In this document: positions 36,201 to 45,264 of the stretch, piece by piece | Numbering within the stretch: the first letter of the stretch is position 1 | Layout of the letters: every line of letters starts with the position of its first letter | NCBI GenBank assembly: GCA_016699715.1 | Contig: CP065007.1 | Location: 806,001-870,000, forward strand | Reading direction: 5' to 3' | DNA: 64,000 nt | DNA from: Candidatus Competibacteraceae bacterium | GTDB lineage: Bacteria; Pseudomonadota; Gammaproteobacteria; Competibacterales; Competibacteraceae | The notes under the pieces: generated by a model | Databases searched by the model: none | What the model was told of the DNA's origin: nothing | Seen by the model: only the letters and a program-made list of their open reading frames with translations | Program-made: the position numbers and the translations under genes

Positions 36201-36617
36201 TGGCGACCGTTGTGCGACTGGCTTCAGGAATTGTTATTTCCCGAACAGCCGCTGCAAGGCAGTGAACTGAGTATGGCGCGCTGCTATCCGTCATGCTTGG
36301 AACAGCAGATTGAAGTGCTGGAGCAGGAATTGATGGGACGCCATGACGCAGAAGAAAAATGGCCGGAGAGCGTTGAGGTGATGGGCTGGCGGCGAGACAT
36401 TGCTCCAAAATACCGTTTTGCCCACCTCGCTCCCTTCTATCAGCCGGTACGGTGCGCGCCCTTCGTCGCCGCGCATCTAAGCCTGAATGGCGTCACTCCC
36501 AACGAGCGATTGATCTACGAACTGCGCCTGCTGCGCGCTTTCGACCGGGAGTGGTTCGATAATGTCCATGCCATCGCGTTGACCCTGGGCCTCGCTCAAC
36601 GACCGCCGGAAGCCTGA
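33255..36617 (+). CDS. druH: DruH-like protein of a putative Druantia type III defence module
   Basis: Large protein of 1120 aa with no motif I can assign to a catalytic family. It has an N-terminal helical part (MDWLARFLFTHTRQT) and a central beta-rich, tryptophan-rich portion (about 270-800). Druantia type III is defined as two genes: druH, about 1,100 aa of unknown function, followed by druE, about 2,000 aa of helicase. This gene has the right size, orientation and partner, and its stop lies 3 bp before the helicase ATG. The N-terminus and overall build also recall the YjiT group of E. coli proteins; I could not test that. The ATG at 33255 has only a weak GGAAA upstream. Naming rests mainly on the pair architecture. 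Confidence 0.68.
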   Translation: MDWLARFLFTHTRQTTPDGRPLYAYKMGDVQYVDFRTHFHQIILLDPQGRLATRFAPIFCLYAAETFRREHAEGNWTWETVFRPLGMEAPPHQQISEWVEKGLKWWRRPLLRSTHGSRLFLMTMVCEGGLPLRLLQQENAHLTQFFRTVLESYYRTGRGDVQAATLIAQQQAHRLPRSLRQDAVFHLAGTLIAKVGELQSLIGEAVDPLAALDAKVPDWRRNLPLRLEDRVAETLLTGLVRRSGELARESTAQLRWRGRLRETLSGWQVEKCLEVPERPTGVQIGEWIGSSAVDRPRWRLLLHTSAGTEAVAWLTRIQGEGKSASYRREWLRHGGVILAGAAVWQPHWLSLHDGQQEYALTVRDGEPWGDSPWVFVGRGASGEREWLTEGSARTRSEQAWVLAAPELIPREVAGVCEGLGTIAELDRVVYRVSGEIELLTPQQDRYRIACRAETESAETFVVVGDTIPQALQQRPLYRGIPHFQAFDREGRRQPAIGPRQWRFLGNTEPWRESCEAARGRIWVRLIDASGAECCRRQTDVAPCNFHIEADIGTGNQVGVVRLTGLAGAEVRLDPDSPADVSINHTEDQARIVCPSLPGVLPPPLTLLLSWPGSQPIALILPYPQRGAFFRLAGQSLPNDDWIPLDRLGGLRLFVQDPASGRHFWLKGELIACAGETAQDFRQRFHECLPFLEQGRLEVLLLPWQERIASLLASSRNLDAQVRLVVETAQGERLAKIRASRFDAVIEPDRAAGLVRIPEDSLTRLGPEWKTRVQLQMIRLWAPADPPVVPQASPNQTACWEVPPDLDPGPWWVVGRDGDWARFRPLLWVATADDPPVEFSDGSLMVAIREADSEQRERKLNAILAELGQNPDHPDWPLLFDYVRLAREFPPSSLDVLRGLPTHPHTLALALFKADDETFEPVWSLSRQMPFLWVLLAVNTWREAAITYFEGLQATLAEMEEGAEMVFGLFQGFRERASARRPYWRPLCDWLQELLFPEQPLQGSELSMARCYPSCLEQQIEVLEQELMGRHDAEEKWPESVEVMGWRRDIAPKYRFAHLAPFYQPVRCAPFVAAHLSLNGVTPNERLIYELRLLRAFDREWFDNVHAIALTLGLAQRPPEA

Positions 36618-36620
36618 ATC

Positions 36621-39600
36621 ATGGAACGCACGCAATTTTACAGCACGCTGGTCGAGCAACTGGGCCGCCGCGCCACGCGCGCGGTCCTGGGTTTGTGCGG
36701 TTTCCGCAACGATGCTCTGCGCGAGTATCTGCGCGCGCTATTCGACCGGCAGGCGGGCACACCGGGCGCATTTTTGGCTGATCCAGTTTTCGAGGCCAGC
36801 TTTGGCTGGCAACCGGCAGAGCGGACGCTCGGTGGACTCGAAGGCAAGCTGCTGCATCCCGATTTGGTTCGGGCCTTGCGCGAACCGCAAAAAAAGGGGT
36901 TAAGCGAGGATTACAGCTTTCCCGCCCGACGACGGCCTTACCGTCATCAGTTGGAAGCCTGGCAAACCCTGATTCAAGATCAGCCACCGCGCTCGATTCT
37001 GGTCACCAGCGGCACCGGCTCCGGCAAAACCGAATGCTTCCTGATCCCGATCCTCAACGATCTGGCGGTAGAACTCGAACAGCGCCAGAAAGCGCCACTG
37101 ACCGGGGTCATGGCGCTGTTTCTCTACCCGCTTAACGCGCTGATCAAGAGCCAGAAGGATCGGTTGGTCGCCTGGTCGGAACCGTTCAACGGCGGTATCC
37201 GCTTCTGCCTCTACAACGGCGACACGCCGGATCAGGCCAGAAGCAGCGACTGGCAATGTGAGGTGGCCGACCGCCGAACCTTGCGCGCGAATCCGCCGCC
37301 GTTGCTGGTCACCAACTCGACCATGCTGGAATACCTGCTGGTGCGCAATGAGGACCGGCCGATCATCGAACAATCGCGGGGCCAATTGCGCTGGATCGTG
37401 ATCGACGAAGCGCATACCTACGCTGGTTCGCAGGCGGCGGAATTGACCCTGTTGTTGCGGCGGGTGCTGCACACGTTCGGTTGCCACCCCGGAGAAGTGC
37501 GCTTCATCGCCACGTCGGCCACGCTCGGCGAGGCCAGCGAAACCTCCCGCCGGCAATTGGCCGAATTTCTGGCGGATGTGGCGGGCGTATCGGTGGATCG
37601 GGTACGGGTCATCGAAGGCCGGCGCGAAATCCCCGCTCTACCGGAGGCATTGCTCAATAACAACTTGCCTTGTCCCGATCTGGAAACGCTGCGCGCTCGA
37701 TCCGCCCAGGAACGCTTTATCGCCTTGGCGAGCGACGGGCGAATGCGTGAGTTGCGCGCCCGATTGGTGGAGCGAGCCAGCCGGTTGAGCGAACTGGCGC
37801 AAACGCTGCTGAATCGCGACGATGCGTCGGCCCGTCGGGAGACCTTGCAATGGCTCGATCTCTGCGCCCAAGCGGAAAATGCTCAGGACGAACCGTTCCT
37901 GCCATTGCGCGGCCACCTGTTCCAGCGGACTGTCAGCGGCTTGTGGGCCTGCGCCAACGGCGCGTGTTCCGGGCGAACCGGTACTGTGCTGGATCAATCG
38001 GCCTGGCCGTTTGGCGCGGTGTTTCTGGAACGGCGGGAGCACTGCCGGCATTGCGGGAATCCGGTTTTTGAACTGGTGCAGTGCGGGGAATGCGGAGCTG
38101 AATATCTGGCAGCCGCCGAACAGCACGAAAACGGTAACGACTGGTTGGTTCCGCGTGAGTGCGATCTGAACGAGGACGAGTTTCAGCAGGAACTGGAACC
38201 CATAACCGACGACGAGGGTGAGGAAAGTGCCACGACGCCCAGCGCGCCAACGATGCAACAACCGCGACTGTTGACCCGATTCGATCAAGCCACGCAACAA
38301 AATTGGGGCTTGGCTGCGAATGGGCGGCTCGACTCGTCAGGCTCGACCGGTATTCCCGTGCATCTGCGGTTCCCTGGCGAAAAGGGGTTGGAATGCGCGG
38401 TTTGCGGGGATAAAGAGCGCGAGCGAATGCTGTTTCGTCCAGTGCGTGTCGGGGCACCGTTTCTGCTGGGTGTCGCTATTCCAACTCTGCTTGAAGCCAT
38501 GCCGCCGTTGATCGAGGGACAGGAACCCCGACCGCTCGATGGGCGGCGGCTGATCACCTTCACCGACAGCCGCCAGGGCACCGCTCGCTTCGCCGCCAAG
38601 TTGCAGCAGGAAAGCGAACGCGACTATGTGCGGAGCCTGCTTTACCACTCCCTGATCGCCAGCGCTCAACCAACCGCTTCGGCGGAAATTGCAAAAATCC
38701 AAGCCGATATTGCCAAGTTGGAACAAGCGGTCAAATTGGTGCCCGACCTGAAAGGAATGCTTGCGCGACAGCGCCAGGAACTGACGAAACTGGAAGCGCC
38801 GCCGCTGGGCCGCCTGACGTGGGAAGAAGCCGAGAACAAGCTACTCGGTGCCGACGACTTCCATCGCTGGTTGTTGCCGGCGCTCAAGGAACTGACCTTC
38901 GGCCTGTTATCTGATCGTTTATTGGTCAAGCTCTGCCTGTTACGAGAATTCTTCCTGCGTCCCAGACGGCAGTTTTCACTGGAGGGTCTGGGACTGGCGC
39001 AATTGTGCTACCCGGTTTTGGAAAAGGCTGACCCACCGGCGGTGATGAAGCAGCGTGGCGTCAAACCGAAAGAGTGGCGGGCGCTGCTGCAAGTCGCAGT
39101 CGATTACTTTCTGCGCAGCGGAAAACCGACCGTTCAAGCGCCGCCGGATGTGACTCGTTGGCTTGGTTATCCCGGCTGGCCTAATTTTCTGCTGACACCA
39201 GGTGTGCCAGTGGTCAATCGGAAAATTCAACGTGCCTGGCCTTCAGCCTATTCCCCCTGGGCCAAGCGAACTCGCCTGATCCGCCTGCTCGGTCATGTGT
39301 TCCGCCTGGATATCGAGGATGCGGAACAACGCGGCCAATTGGAGGAAATGCTCATCGCCATCTGGGACGGCATTCGCCCCTTGCTCTCCCAAACCGAAAA
39401 CGGTTTTCAATTGGAATTGGAAAAACAGGCCGTGCTGACCGAGGTACGCGAAGCCTGGTTTTGCCCGATGACCCGCCGTCTGCTGCCCGTCGTGTTCCGC
39501 GAGACCACGCCCTATCTACCGGGGCTGCCCGCGCCCGACGCCCTGACGCAATGCCACCGGGTCGAAATGCCTCGTGTTCCGCATCCGTTCTGGCTGGGCC

Positions 39601-42600
39601 GCGATCCTGGAGAAGCCGATAACTGGCTGGAATCTGATCCACAGGTCCGCGCATTACGGGCATTGGGCGCCTGGCCCGACCTCAGCGACCGGCTGGCCCG
39701 ACATCGCCGCTACATTCGCGTCATGGAGCACTCGGCGCAAATTGCCGGCGCAAACCTGACCCGCCGCGAAACCGCATTCAAGGCCGGTCAGATCAATCTG
39801 TTGAGTTGCTCCACCACCATGGAGATGGGAGTGGACATCGGTGGCTTGACCGCCGTCGCCATGAACAATGTCCCACCGCACCCGGCCAACTTCCTGCAAC
39901 GGGCCGGGAGGGCCGGACGCCGGGGCGAAACCGCCGCGCTCAGTTTCACGCTTTGCAAGGCCACTCCCCAAGGCGAGGCGGTGTTCCAAAACCCGCTCTG
40001 GCCGTTCGTCAGCCGGCTCGGTCTGCCGCGCGTCGCCCTGCAAAGCGAACCCATCGTGCAACGCCACCTCAATGCCTTGGCGCTGGCGGCTTTTTTGCGC
40101 GCCTGCGCGCCCGACATTCGCCGCCTGCATACCGGCTGGTTTTTTGAATCCGCCGATGCGGAAACTTCGGCACCCTGCGACCGCTTCGCCGCCTGGTGCG
40201 AGGAAGCATCATCCGCTGACCAAATGGCCGCGGGGCTGGCCGCCCTGACCCATCGCACCGTGCTGGCAGGCCGATCCACCGCCTACCTGCTGGCTCGCAC
40301 CGCGCAAACCATGCGCCGGGTTGCCGAACGCTGGCGGCGCGAGTTGGACGCTTTGCTGGACCAACAAAAGATCGTTGCAACTCGCGAAGGCGACAGCAAG
40401 CCGGAACAGGCTGTCGCGATTCAGTTGCAGCGGCTGCGCGGTGAATATCTACTGGGCGAACTGGCCAATCTGGGATTCCTGCCGGGTTACGGTTTTCCCA
40501 CCGATGTCGTGCCGTTCGTCACCACGACGATGGAAGACTTGGCTGGGAAGAAGAAAAACAGCGGCAACGAGCGCGAGGATAACCGTTCACGTCGGGCTGG
40601 CTATCCGAGTCGCCATCTTGCTATCGCCATACGCGACTATGCGCCCGGCACGGACACCGTACTGGACGGGCGGGTTTATCACAGCAGCGGCGTGACTCTG
40701 AACTGGCAAATCCCTGCCGAAGCCGAAGCGGAGCCGGAAATTCAGAACTTGCGCTGGGTCTGGCGCTGCCGAAAGTGCGGCCACAACGGAACCCGGATCA
40801 CCATGCCCGAGCGTTGCCCGCATTGCGGCGCGAGCGGTCGCAACAGTTTCAACTACTATCGCTTCATCCAACCGGCGGGTTTTGCTGTCGATCTTCGCGA
40901 TAAACCTCACAATGACATCACCTTGCCCCAGTACATCCCGGTGCGTAATCCGCTCATCTCGCTGGAAGGCGCGGATTGGATGCCGTTGCCGAATCCGGTG
41001 TTGGGTTGCTACCGAACGACTGCTCAAGGCTCTCTGTTCCACTACAGCGACGGACTTTACGGTGAAGGCTATGCGCTGTGTTTGCGTTGCGGGCGGGCCG
41101 ATTCGGAAAGCGAGCAGGGCGTTTTGCCTTCGACGCTAAAAAATCACAAACGCCTGCGCGGTGGGCGCCTCAACGACCGGGAACAACTTTGTCCCGGCAA
41201 CCAAGAAGCCAGTTGGGCAATCCAGCGTGAGGTGCGGTTGGGCGTGGTGGCGCACACCGAAATTTTCGAGCTACAACCGTCCGATTTCGCTGGCAGACCC
41301 ATCGACCAGACGACCGCTTACACCCTGGCCGTGGCGTTGCGCCGCGCCTTATGCCTGCATCTGGGCATCGAGGAAGCCGAAGTCGGCGTGTCGGCAGCCC
41401 AACAGCGGCATGATGCCGACGATCAAGCCACCTATTCGCTCTATCTGTACGATATGGCGACGGGCGGCGCGGGCTATGTCAGCCAGATTGCTTCCCACTT
41501 GCCCGAGCTGTTGCGACAAGCCCGCAAAGCGCTGGAGTGTCCGCGCGACTGCGACGCCGCTTGTCAAAGCTGCCTGCTGACTCACGATACCCAACATCAC
41601 CGGGAGCATCTCGATCGCCATGCCGCGATTGCCCTGCTGGCGGCTGATTTTCTGGCCGCGCTGGAGTTGCCGGACGAATTGCGGGCTTTCGGAGCCAACA
41701 GTCGCTTGGAAATGGAACCGCTGGTCTTGGCATTGAACCGCGAAGGGCAATCGCTGGATGCAACCGAACTGCGGGTTTATCTGGGGGGCGAGGCGCGGGA
41801 CTGGGAACCGCTGGCCTGGCGGCTGCGTGACGATCTGACACGATGGAAGCAGGCCGGAACCCGCGTGCGCCTGATTGGCCCGGCGGCAACGCTGGACAAG
41901 CTCAACGCCAGCCAGCGCGATGAACTCGCAGCGCTGGTGGCCTACACCGACGCGGAACTGTATCGCGCGCCCGACGTGAGCCGGGCGGCAGACTTGCCAC
42001 TAATGGTGGAGATGGGTGGTGTCGATCAGCGGGTGCGCTGGGCGGCGCGCGAACCTGCCGCGCTGATTCCTTGGCCGGCCTGGGGCGGAGGAAAGAATGG
42101 CGGTCCCTTCGTGCGCGTAACCGAATCTGAACCCCTGACACCCTTGCCCGACACATGGCGACGACTTGCCCCAGCCGACCTGCGCCAAGCCACGCCGGGC
42201 CTCATCGCCCTGTCCATAACCCGCGAACTCGATGGCCCATCCGCGACCTTCGGCGAGCGCATGTGGCAATTGCTGGAACGGCAGGTTCCAGAATGGGCCG
42301 AACGCCTGCACGGTACGACGCCCTTGCGTTCGGTACGTTATGCCGACCGTTATCTGCGCTCGCCACTGGTTTTCCTGCTGCTGCATAGTGTGCTGACCGG
42401 TCTGACCCGTTATCCCGGCGGCCTGACGCCGGAAACGGCCATCGGCATCGAAACCGCCGAACTGGATCGGCCCGCCGTGGAAATGCCCCGCCTGTTGTTT
42501 CATGACTGGCGCGACGCCGGAGATCGCCGGCGCGTGGTTGAAACGTGGTTTGCGGGCACTTGGCCAACCTGGGTCTGGCAGGAAAAACCCTCCCGCAAGC

Positions 42601-42719
42601 TGCCTCATGCCCGCGAATTGACCTTGACTTGGAACGACGGCGACAGCTGGACGGTGCGACTGGATCAAGGTTTATACCGATTACTAATAGATTTTACTAC
42701 TTTAGTGCGGATAAGATAA
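36621..42719 (+). CDS. druE: DruE-like giant DEAH helicase with DUF1998, C-terminus disrupted by an IS630-family element
   Basis: Superfamily 2 helicase, currently 2032 codons. Walker A SGTGSGKT is at 130-137, DEAH at 262-265, TSATLGEA near 295, a zinc-binding CRHC...CGEC cluster near 474-492, a helicase C-terminal domain with QRAGRAGRRGE near 1093-1103, and DUF1998 at about 1550-1675 with a CPRDC...CQSC cysteine cluster. A further domain of about 350 residues follows. Codon 2022 (CTA, 42684-42686) holds the TA target of the insertion; the last ten codons (IDFTTLVRIR) come from the element. The original 52-codon end is at 43821-43979, which gives an intact protein of 2074 aa. DruE drives antiphage defence with DruH; whether the truncated form works is unknown. 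Confidence 0.85.
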   Translation: MERTQFYSTLVEQLGRRATRAVLGLCGFRNDALREYLRALFDRQAGTPGAFLADPVFEASFGWQPAERTLGGLEGKLLHPDLVRALREPQKKGLSEDYSFPARRRPYRHQLEAWQTLIQDQPPRSILVTSGTGSGKTECFLIPILNDLAVELEQRQKAPLTGVMALFLYPLNALIKSQKDRLVAWSEPFNGGIRFCLYNGDTPDQARSSDWQCEVADRRTLRANPPPLLVTNSTMLEYLLVRNEDRPIIEQSRGQLRWIVIDEAHTYAGSQAAELTLLLRRVLHTFGCHPGEVRFIATSATLGEASETSRRQLAEFLADVAGVSVDRVRVIEGRREIPALPEALLNNNLPCPDLETLRARSAQERFIALASDGRMRELRARLVERASRLSELAQTLLNRDDASARRETLQWLDLCAQAENAQDEPFLPLRGHLFQRTVSGLWACANGACSGRTGTVLDQSAWPFGAVFLERREHCRHCGNPVFELVQCGECGAEYLAAAEQHENGNDWLVPRECDLNEDEFQQELEPITDDEGEESATTPSAPTMQQPRLLTRFDQATQQNWGLAANGRLDSSGSTGIPVHLRFPGEKGLECAVCGDKERERMLFRPVRVGAPFLLGVAIPTLLEAMPPLIEGQEPRPLDGRRLITFTDSRQGTARFAAKLQQESERDYVRSLLYHSLIASAQPTASAEIAKIQADIAKLEQAVKLVPDLKGMLARQRQELTKLEAPPLGRLTWEEAENKLLGADDFHRWLLPALKELTFGLLSDRLLVKLCLLREFFLRPRRQFSLEGLGLAQLCYPVLEKADPPAVMKQRGVKPKEWRALLQVAVDYFLRSGKPTVQAPPDVTRWLGYPGWPNFLLTPGVPVVNRKIQRAWPSAYSPWAKRTRLIRLLGHVFRLDIEDAEQRGQLEEMLIAIWDGIRPLLSQTENGFQLELEKQAVLTEVREAWFCPMTRRLLPVVFRETTPYLPGLPAPDALTQCHRVEMPRVPHPFWLGRDPGEADNWLESDPQVRALRALGAWPDLSDRLARHRRYIRVMEHSAQIAGANLTRRETAFKAGQINLLSCSTTMEMGVDIGGLTAVAMNNVPPHPANFLQRAGRAGRRGETAALSFTLCKATPQGEAVFQNPLWPFVSRLGLPRVALQSEPIVQRHLNALALAAFLRACAPDIRRLHTGWFFESADAETSAPCDRFAAWCEEASSADQMAAGLAALTHRTVLAGRSTAYLLARTAQTMRRVAERWRRELDALLDQQKIVATREGDSKPEQAVAIQLQRLRGEYLLGELANLGFLPGYGFPTDVVPFVTTTMEDLAGKKKNSGNEREDNRSRRAGYPSRHLAIAIRDYAPGTDTVLDGRVYHSSGVTLNWQIPAEAEAEPEIQNLRWVWRCRKCGHNGTRITMPERCPHCGASGRNSFNYYRFIQPAGFAVDLRDKPHNDITLPQYIPVRNPLISLEGADWMPLPNPVLGCYRTTAQGSLFHYSDGLYGEGYALCLRCGRADSESEQGVLPSTLKNHKRLRGGRLNDREQLCPGNQEASWAIQREVRLGVVAHTEIFELQPSDFAGRPIDQTTAYTLAVALRRALCLHLGIEEAEVGVSAAQQRHDADDQATYSLYLYDMATGGAGYVSQIASHLPELLRQARKALECPRDCDAACQSCLLTHDTQHHREHLDRHAAIALLAADFLAALELPDELRAFGANSRLEMEPLVLALNREGQSLDATELRVYLGGEARDWEPLAWRLRDDLTRWKQAGTRVRLIGPAATLDKLNASQRDELAALVAYTDAELYRAPDVSRAADLPLMVEMGGVDQRVRWAAREPAALIPWPAWGGGKNGGPFVRVTESEPLTPLPDTWRRLAPADLRQATPGLIALSITRELDGPSATFGERMWQLLERQVPEWAERLHGTTPLRSVRYADRYLRSPLVFLLLHSVLTGLTRYPGGLTPETAIGIETAELDRPAVEMPRLLFHDWRDAGDRRRVVETWFAGTWPTWVWQEKPSRKLPHARELTLTWNDGDSWTVRLDQGLYRLLIDFTTLVRIR

Positions 42720-43818
42720 AATCAAAACTGGTCAAAGAAACCACTTCGCTTGGGAGAAGCGATTGAATGAGTTCATCCACTTTTTTACGTAGTTCATCTA
42801 GGGTTTTTAAATTGATCCAACACAATTGATCTTTCATTGATTGCCAAACACGCTCAATGGGGTTCACATCGGGACTGTAAGGCGGTTGGAATAATAAGAC
42901 GACATTATCGGGGATTACGAGTTTTTTGGCAGAATGAAAGCGACCGTTATCCAATTGAATTACGTTGAGGCTGTGCGGATAAGTTTTAGAAAATTCATTC
43001 AAAAACCACTGAAAGCAATCAGCATCTAAATGGGAAAATTCTAAAAAGAAGTTTTCGCCACTCAGTGGCTCAATGGCACCATAGAGCCAAAATGATTGAA
43101 AGGTCCATTGAACTGGACCAACTGGCTTAATCCCCAGTGCGGTGATGACCCGCCGGGTGATCGTTTTTAATCCAAAGCGACTTTCATCTTGGCACCAATA
43201 CCGTAAAGGCCGGACTGCTTCATTTTCAACTTGCTGAAGGATATCAATTAATTCAAGTTGTCGTGGAAGTTTTTTTTAAAAGAAACCACCGCCTCTTCAT
43301 GGCGATGAACGCTCGTTGGCCGCGCCACTTTAAGTTTTGCTTTGAGTTGATAACGAACGACTTGATGCACTGTTGAATAAGGAATATCGACCTCGTATTC
43401 CTGGAGAAGCCACTGCTGGATTTGTCCGTAACTATGAAATCCATGAGTCGGATCGTCCAGACGGCGCTGGAGTGCCTCTCTCATAGCTTCGGTAATTCTC
43501 GAACGACGGCCGCCATGATAATTCCACTGCAACAGCCCGATTAAGCCTTGGGTACGATATACTTTGAGCCACTTGACAATGACGGATTTCGATCGCCCTA
43601 AATGATCGGCTAACTCTTGTAAAGAATGAAAAATCTCACTTTTAATCCAATATAGAATTTGTAATCGCTCTCGAAACTTGGCGTGAGTTTGTTCATTCAT
43701 TATGCGCTTTAGTTCTTCGGAGGATTCGTGGATTTCGACTTGTAATGAGCGGCTCATGACTGGATCAATAAAAGTAGGTTAAATGAGTATGATAACAAAA
43801 TCTAATCGTAAATGGTAT
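42687..43818 (-). mobile_element. IS630-family insertion sequence inside the 3' end of druE
   Basis: The element is 1132 bp, AT-richer than its surroundings, and flanked by TA at 42685-42686 and 43819-43820, the dinucleotide duplication typical of IS630/Tc1 elements. Its ends are imperfect inverted repeats (ATAGATTTTAC at the left, ATACCATTTAC at the right when read inward). Joining the flanks with a single TA restores druE in frame, which fixes the borders to the base. It carries one transposase gene in two frames on the minus strand. Confidence 0.93.
42697..43757 (-). CDS. IS630-family transposase in two frames (possible -1 frameshift)
   Basis: The first frame (43757 to 43248, 169 aa) is the helix-turn-helix DNA-binding part: HLGRSKSVIVKWLKVYR and a second HTH. 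The catalytic DDE part is in the -1 frame and stays open from about 43266 to the TAG at 42697. It includes WCQDESRFGLKT (first Asp), VIQLDNGRFHSAK (second Asp) and PPYSPDVNPIERVWQSMK (Glu). The frames meet at a run of eight A on the coding strand, read as TTT AAA AAA AAC, which contains the classic slippery heptamer A AAA AAC. A -1 slip there gives one transposase of about 350 aa. A homopolymer sequencing error is the alternative. Confidence 0.85.
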
Positions 43819-43820
43819 TA

Positions 43821-43979
43821 GGTTACTGGGGAACCGCGTCTCGCATCCGCCCGGAATTTCCCTTCGATCACGAACCGGCGCGGCAGATCGCCAGGTTGCG
43901 GCAAACCCATCTCATGATCGAACCGCTGAACCCAAGCTATCCGACGCACTGGTACTGCGGCCCATCATCGCCGATTTAA
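43821..43979 (+). pseudogene. druE: Displaced 3' end of druE (last 52 codons and stop)
   Basis: Immediately after the right TA of the IS630 element, the sequence reads GYWGTASRIRPEFPFDHEPA and continues without a stop to TAA at 43977-43979. It is in frame with codon 2022 of the upstream part when the element and one TA are removed. The restored junction is GLYRLL-GYWGTA. Nothing suggests that this fragment is translated by itself. Confidence 0.9.
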
Positions 43980-43996
43980 CTATATAATCACTAACT

Positions 43997-45011
43997 AACG
44001 CGATGTTCGACTTTTTCGAGGAGAGATGAGGGCAGACCGATGCGGCATGACGGTGCGAGCTAAGCTGAGAGGAACCAACCACCTCAACCGCACGGAGAGA
44101 CCGCCATGCCGCTTGAAGACTTTATCATCACGGTGTTTTGCTGGGTAGAAGAACACCTGGAAGCCCTGCTGGGGGATCATCGCTTGCGCCAGCGTGGTTT
44201 TGCCCCGAAGTTGGCGGACAGCGAAGTGATCACCATGGAGGTGGTGGGTGAGTTTCTGGGTTTGGATACCGATGTGGGCATCTGGAAGTATTTCCGTCGT
44301 CATTGGCCGTCGTGGTTTCCAAGACTCGGATCGCGAACCACGTTTGCCCAGCAAGCGGCCAATCTCTGGGTCGTCAAACAGCGGCTGCATCGGCATCTGC
44401 TGATCGACTTGGGGGCGGTGACGGACCCTATTCACCTCGTCGATGGCTGCCCCATGCCGGTGTGTATGCTGACCCGTGCCCCGCAATGCCGATGTTTTCC
44501 CGAGGCGGCCGGCTTCGGCTATTGCGCGGCAAAAAAGCAGTATTATTATGGACTTCATGGTCACTTGATGATCACATTCGATGGCGTGATCACGGCGTGG
44601 ACGGTGACCCCCGCCGCCGGTGATGAACGCGAAGCGCTTTGGGATTTGACGGACGGCGTTCACGGCTTGGTCATTGGCGACAAGGGATACCTGAGCGCCT
44701 GTCTTCAGGCGGAACTGGCAACCACGGGGATCGATTTGCAAACCCCCTTGCGGGCGAACATGGCCGATTCCCGTGCGCCTTGGATCATCCAACAACTGAC
44801 GAGAACCCGCCGCCTCGTGGAAACCGTCATCGGTCAACTGACCGAGCAGTTTCATTTTGAGAAAATCCGGGCGCGGGATGTTTGGCACTTGACGAGTCGG
44901 ATCGCCCGAAAAATCTTGGCGCACACCTTGGGTATTTTCATGAACCGGCAAATCGGTCGGTCAGACCTGCAGTTTGAGAGCCTGATCGCCTGAAAAGTCG
45001 AACATCGCGTT
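43997..45011 (+). mobile_element. IS982-family insertion sequence
   Basis: The 1015-bp element has terminal inverted repeats AACGCGATGTTCGACTTTT (43997-44015 and, inverted, 44993-45011, identical over 19 bases) and is flanked by AACT on both sides (43993-43996 and 45012-45015), a likely 4-bp target duplication. It contains a single transposase gene. The perfect ends and uninterrupted gene suggest a recent, possibly active copy. Confidence 0.92.
44106..44993 (+). CDS. IS982-family transposase
   Basis: DDE transposase of 295 aa, the normal length for IS982. Conserved features are the N-terminal LADSEVITMEVVGEFLG, the first catalytic Asp in HLVDGCPMPVC, the second in LVIGDKGYLS, and the Glu region RRLVETVIGQLTEQFHFEKI. 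The reading frame is intact from the ATG at 44106 and its stop touches the right inverted repeat. It lies in the same direction as druHE. Confidence 0.93.
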   Translation: MPLEDFIITVFCWVEEHLEALLGDHRLRQRGFAPKLADSEVITMEVVGEFLGLDTDVGIWKYFRRHWPSWFPRLGSRTTFAQQAANLWVVKQRLHRHLLIDLGAVTDPIHLVDGCPMPVCMLTRAPQCRCFPEAAGFGYCAAKKQYYYGLHGHLMITFDGVITAWTVTPAAGDEREALWDLTDGVHGLVIGDKGYLSACLQAELATTGIDLQTPLRANMADSRAPWIIQQLTRTRRLVETVIGQLTEQFHFEKIRARDVWHLTSRIARKILAHTLGIFMNRQIGRSDLQFESLIA

Positions 45012-45151
45012 AACTATCAATTAATTATTATCTTTTTGCGATGAGTGCCAAGCCGATTTGGGGCACGGGGACTCGAGCATGGATCGCAAAAATACCTTTA
45101 ACCTCTTGCCAAGCCGGCCGCCATTGGGTACCCTTCCGCTCCTATCGCATT

Positions 45152-45228
45152 AGGCGCGTAGCTCAGTTGGTTAGAGCACCACCTTGACATGGTGGGGGTC
45201 GTTGGTTCGAGTCCAATCGCGCCTACCA
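45152..45228 (+). tRNA. tRNA-Val (anticodon GAC)
   Basis: The 77-base sequence folds as a full cloverleaf: acceptor AGGCGCG/CGCGCCT, D-arm GCTCAGTTGGTTAGAGC, anticodon stem CCACC/GGTGG with loop TTGACAT (GAC), T-arm with GTTCGAGTC, and an encoded CCA. It borders the accessory region on its right-hand side. Confidence 0.97.
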
Positions 45229-45264
45229 GATTTTTGTTGAGTTGCGCACACAGACCGTTTTGCA

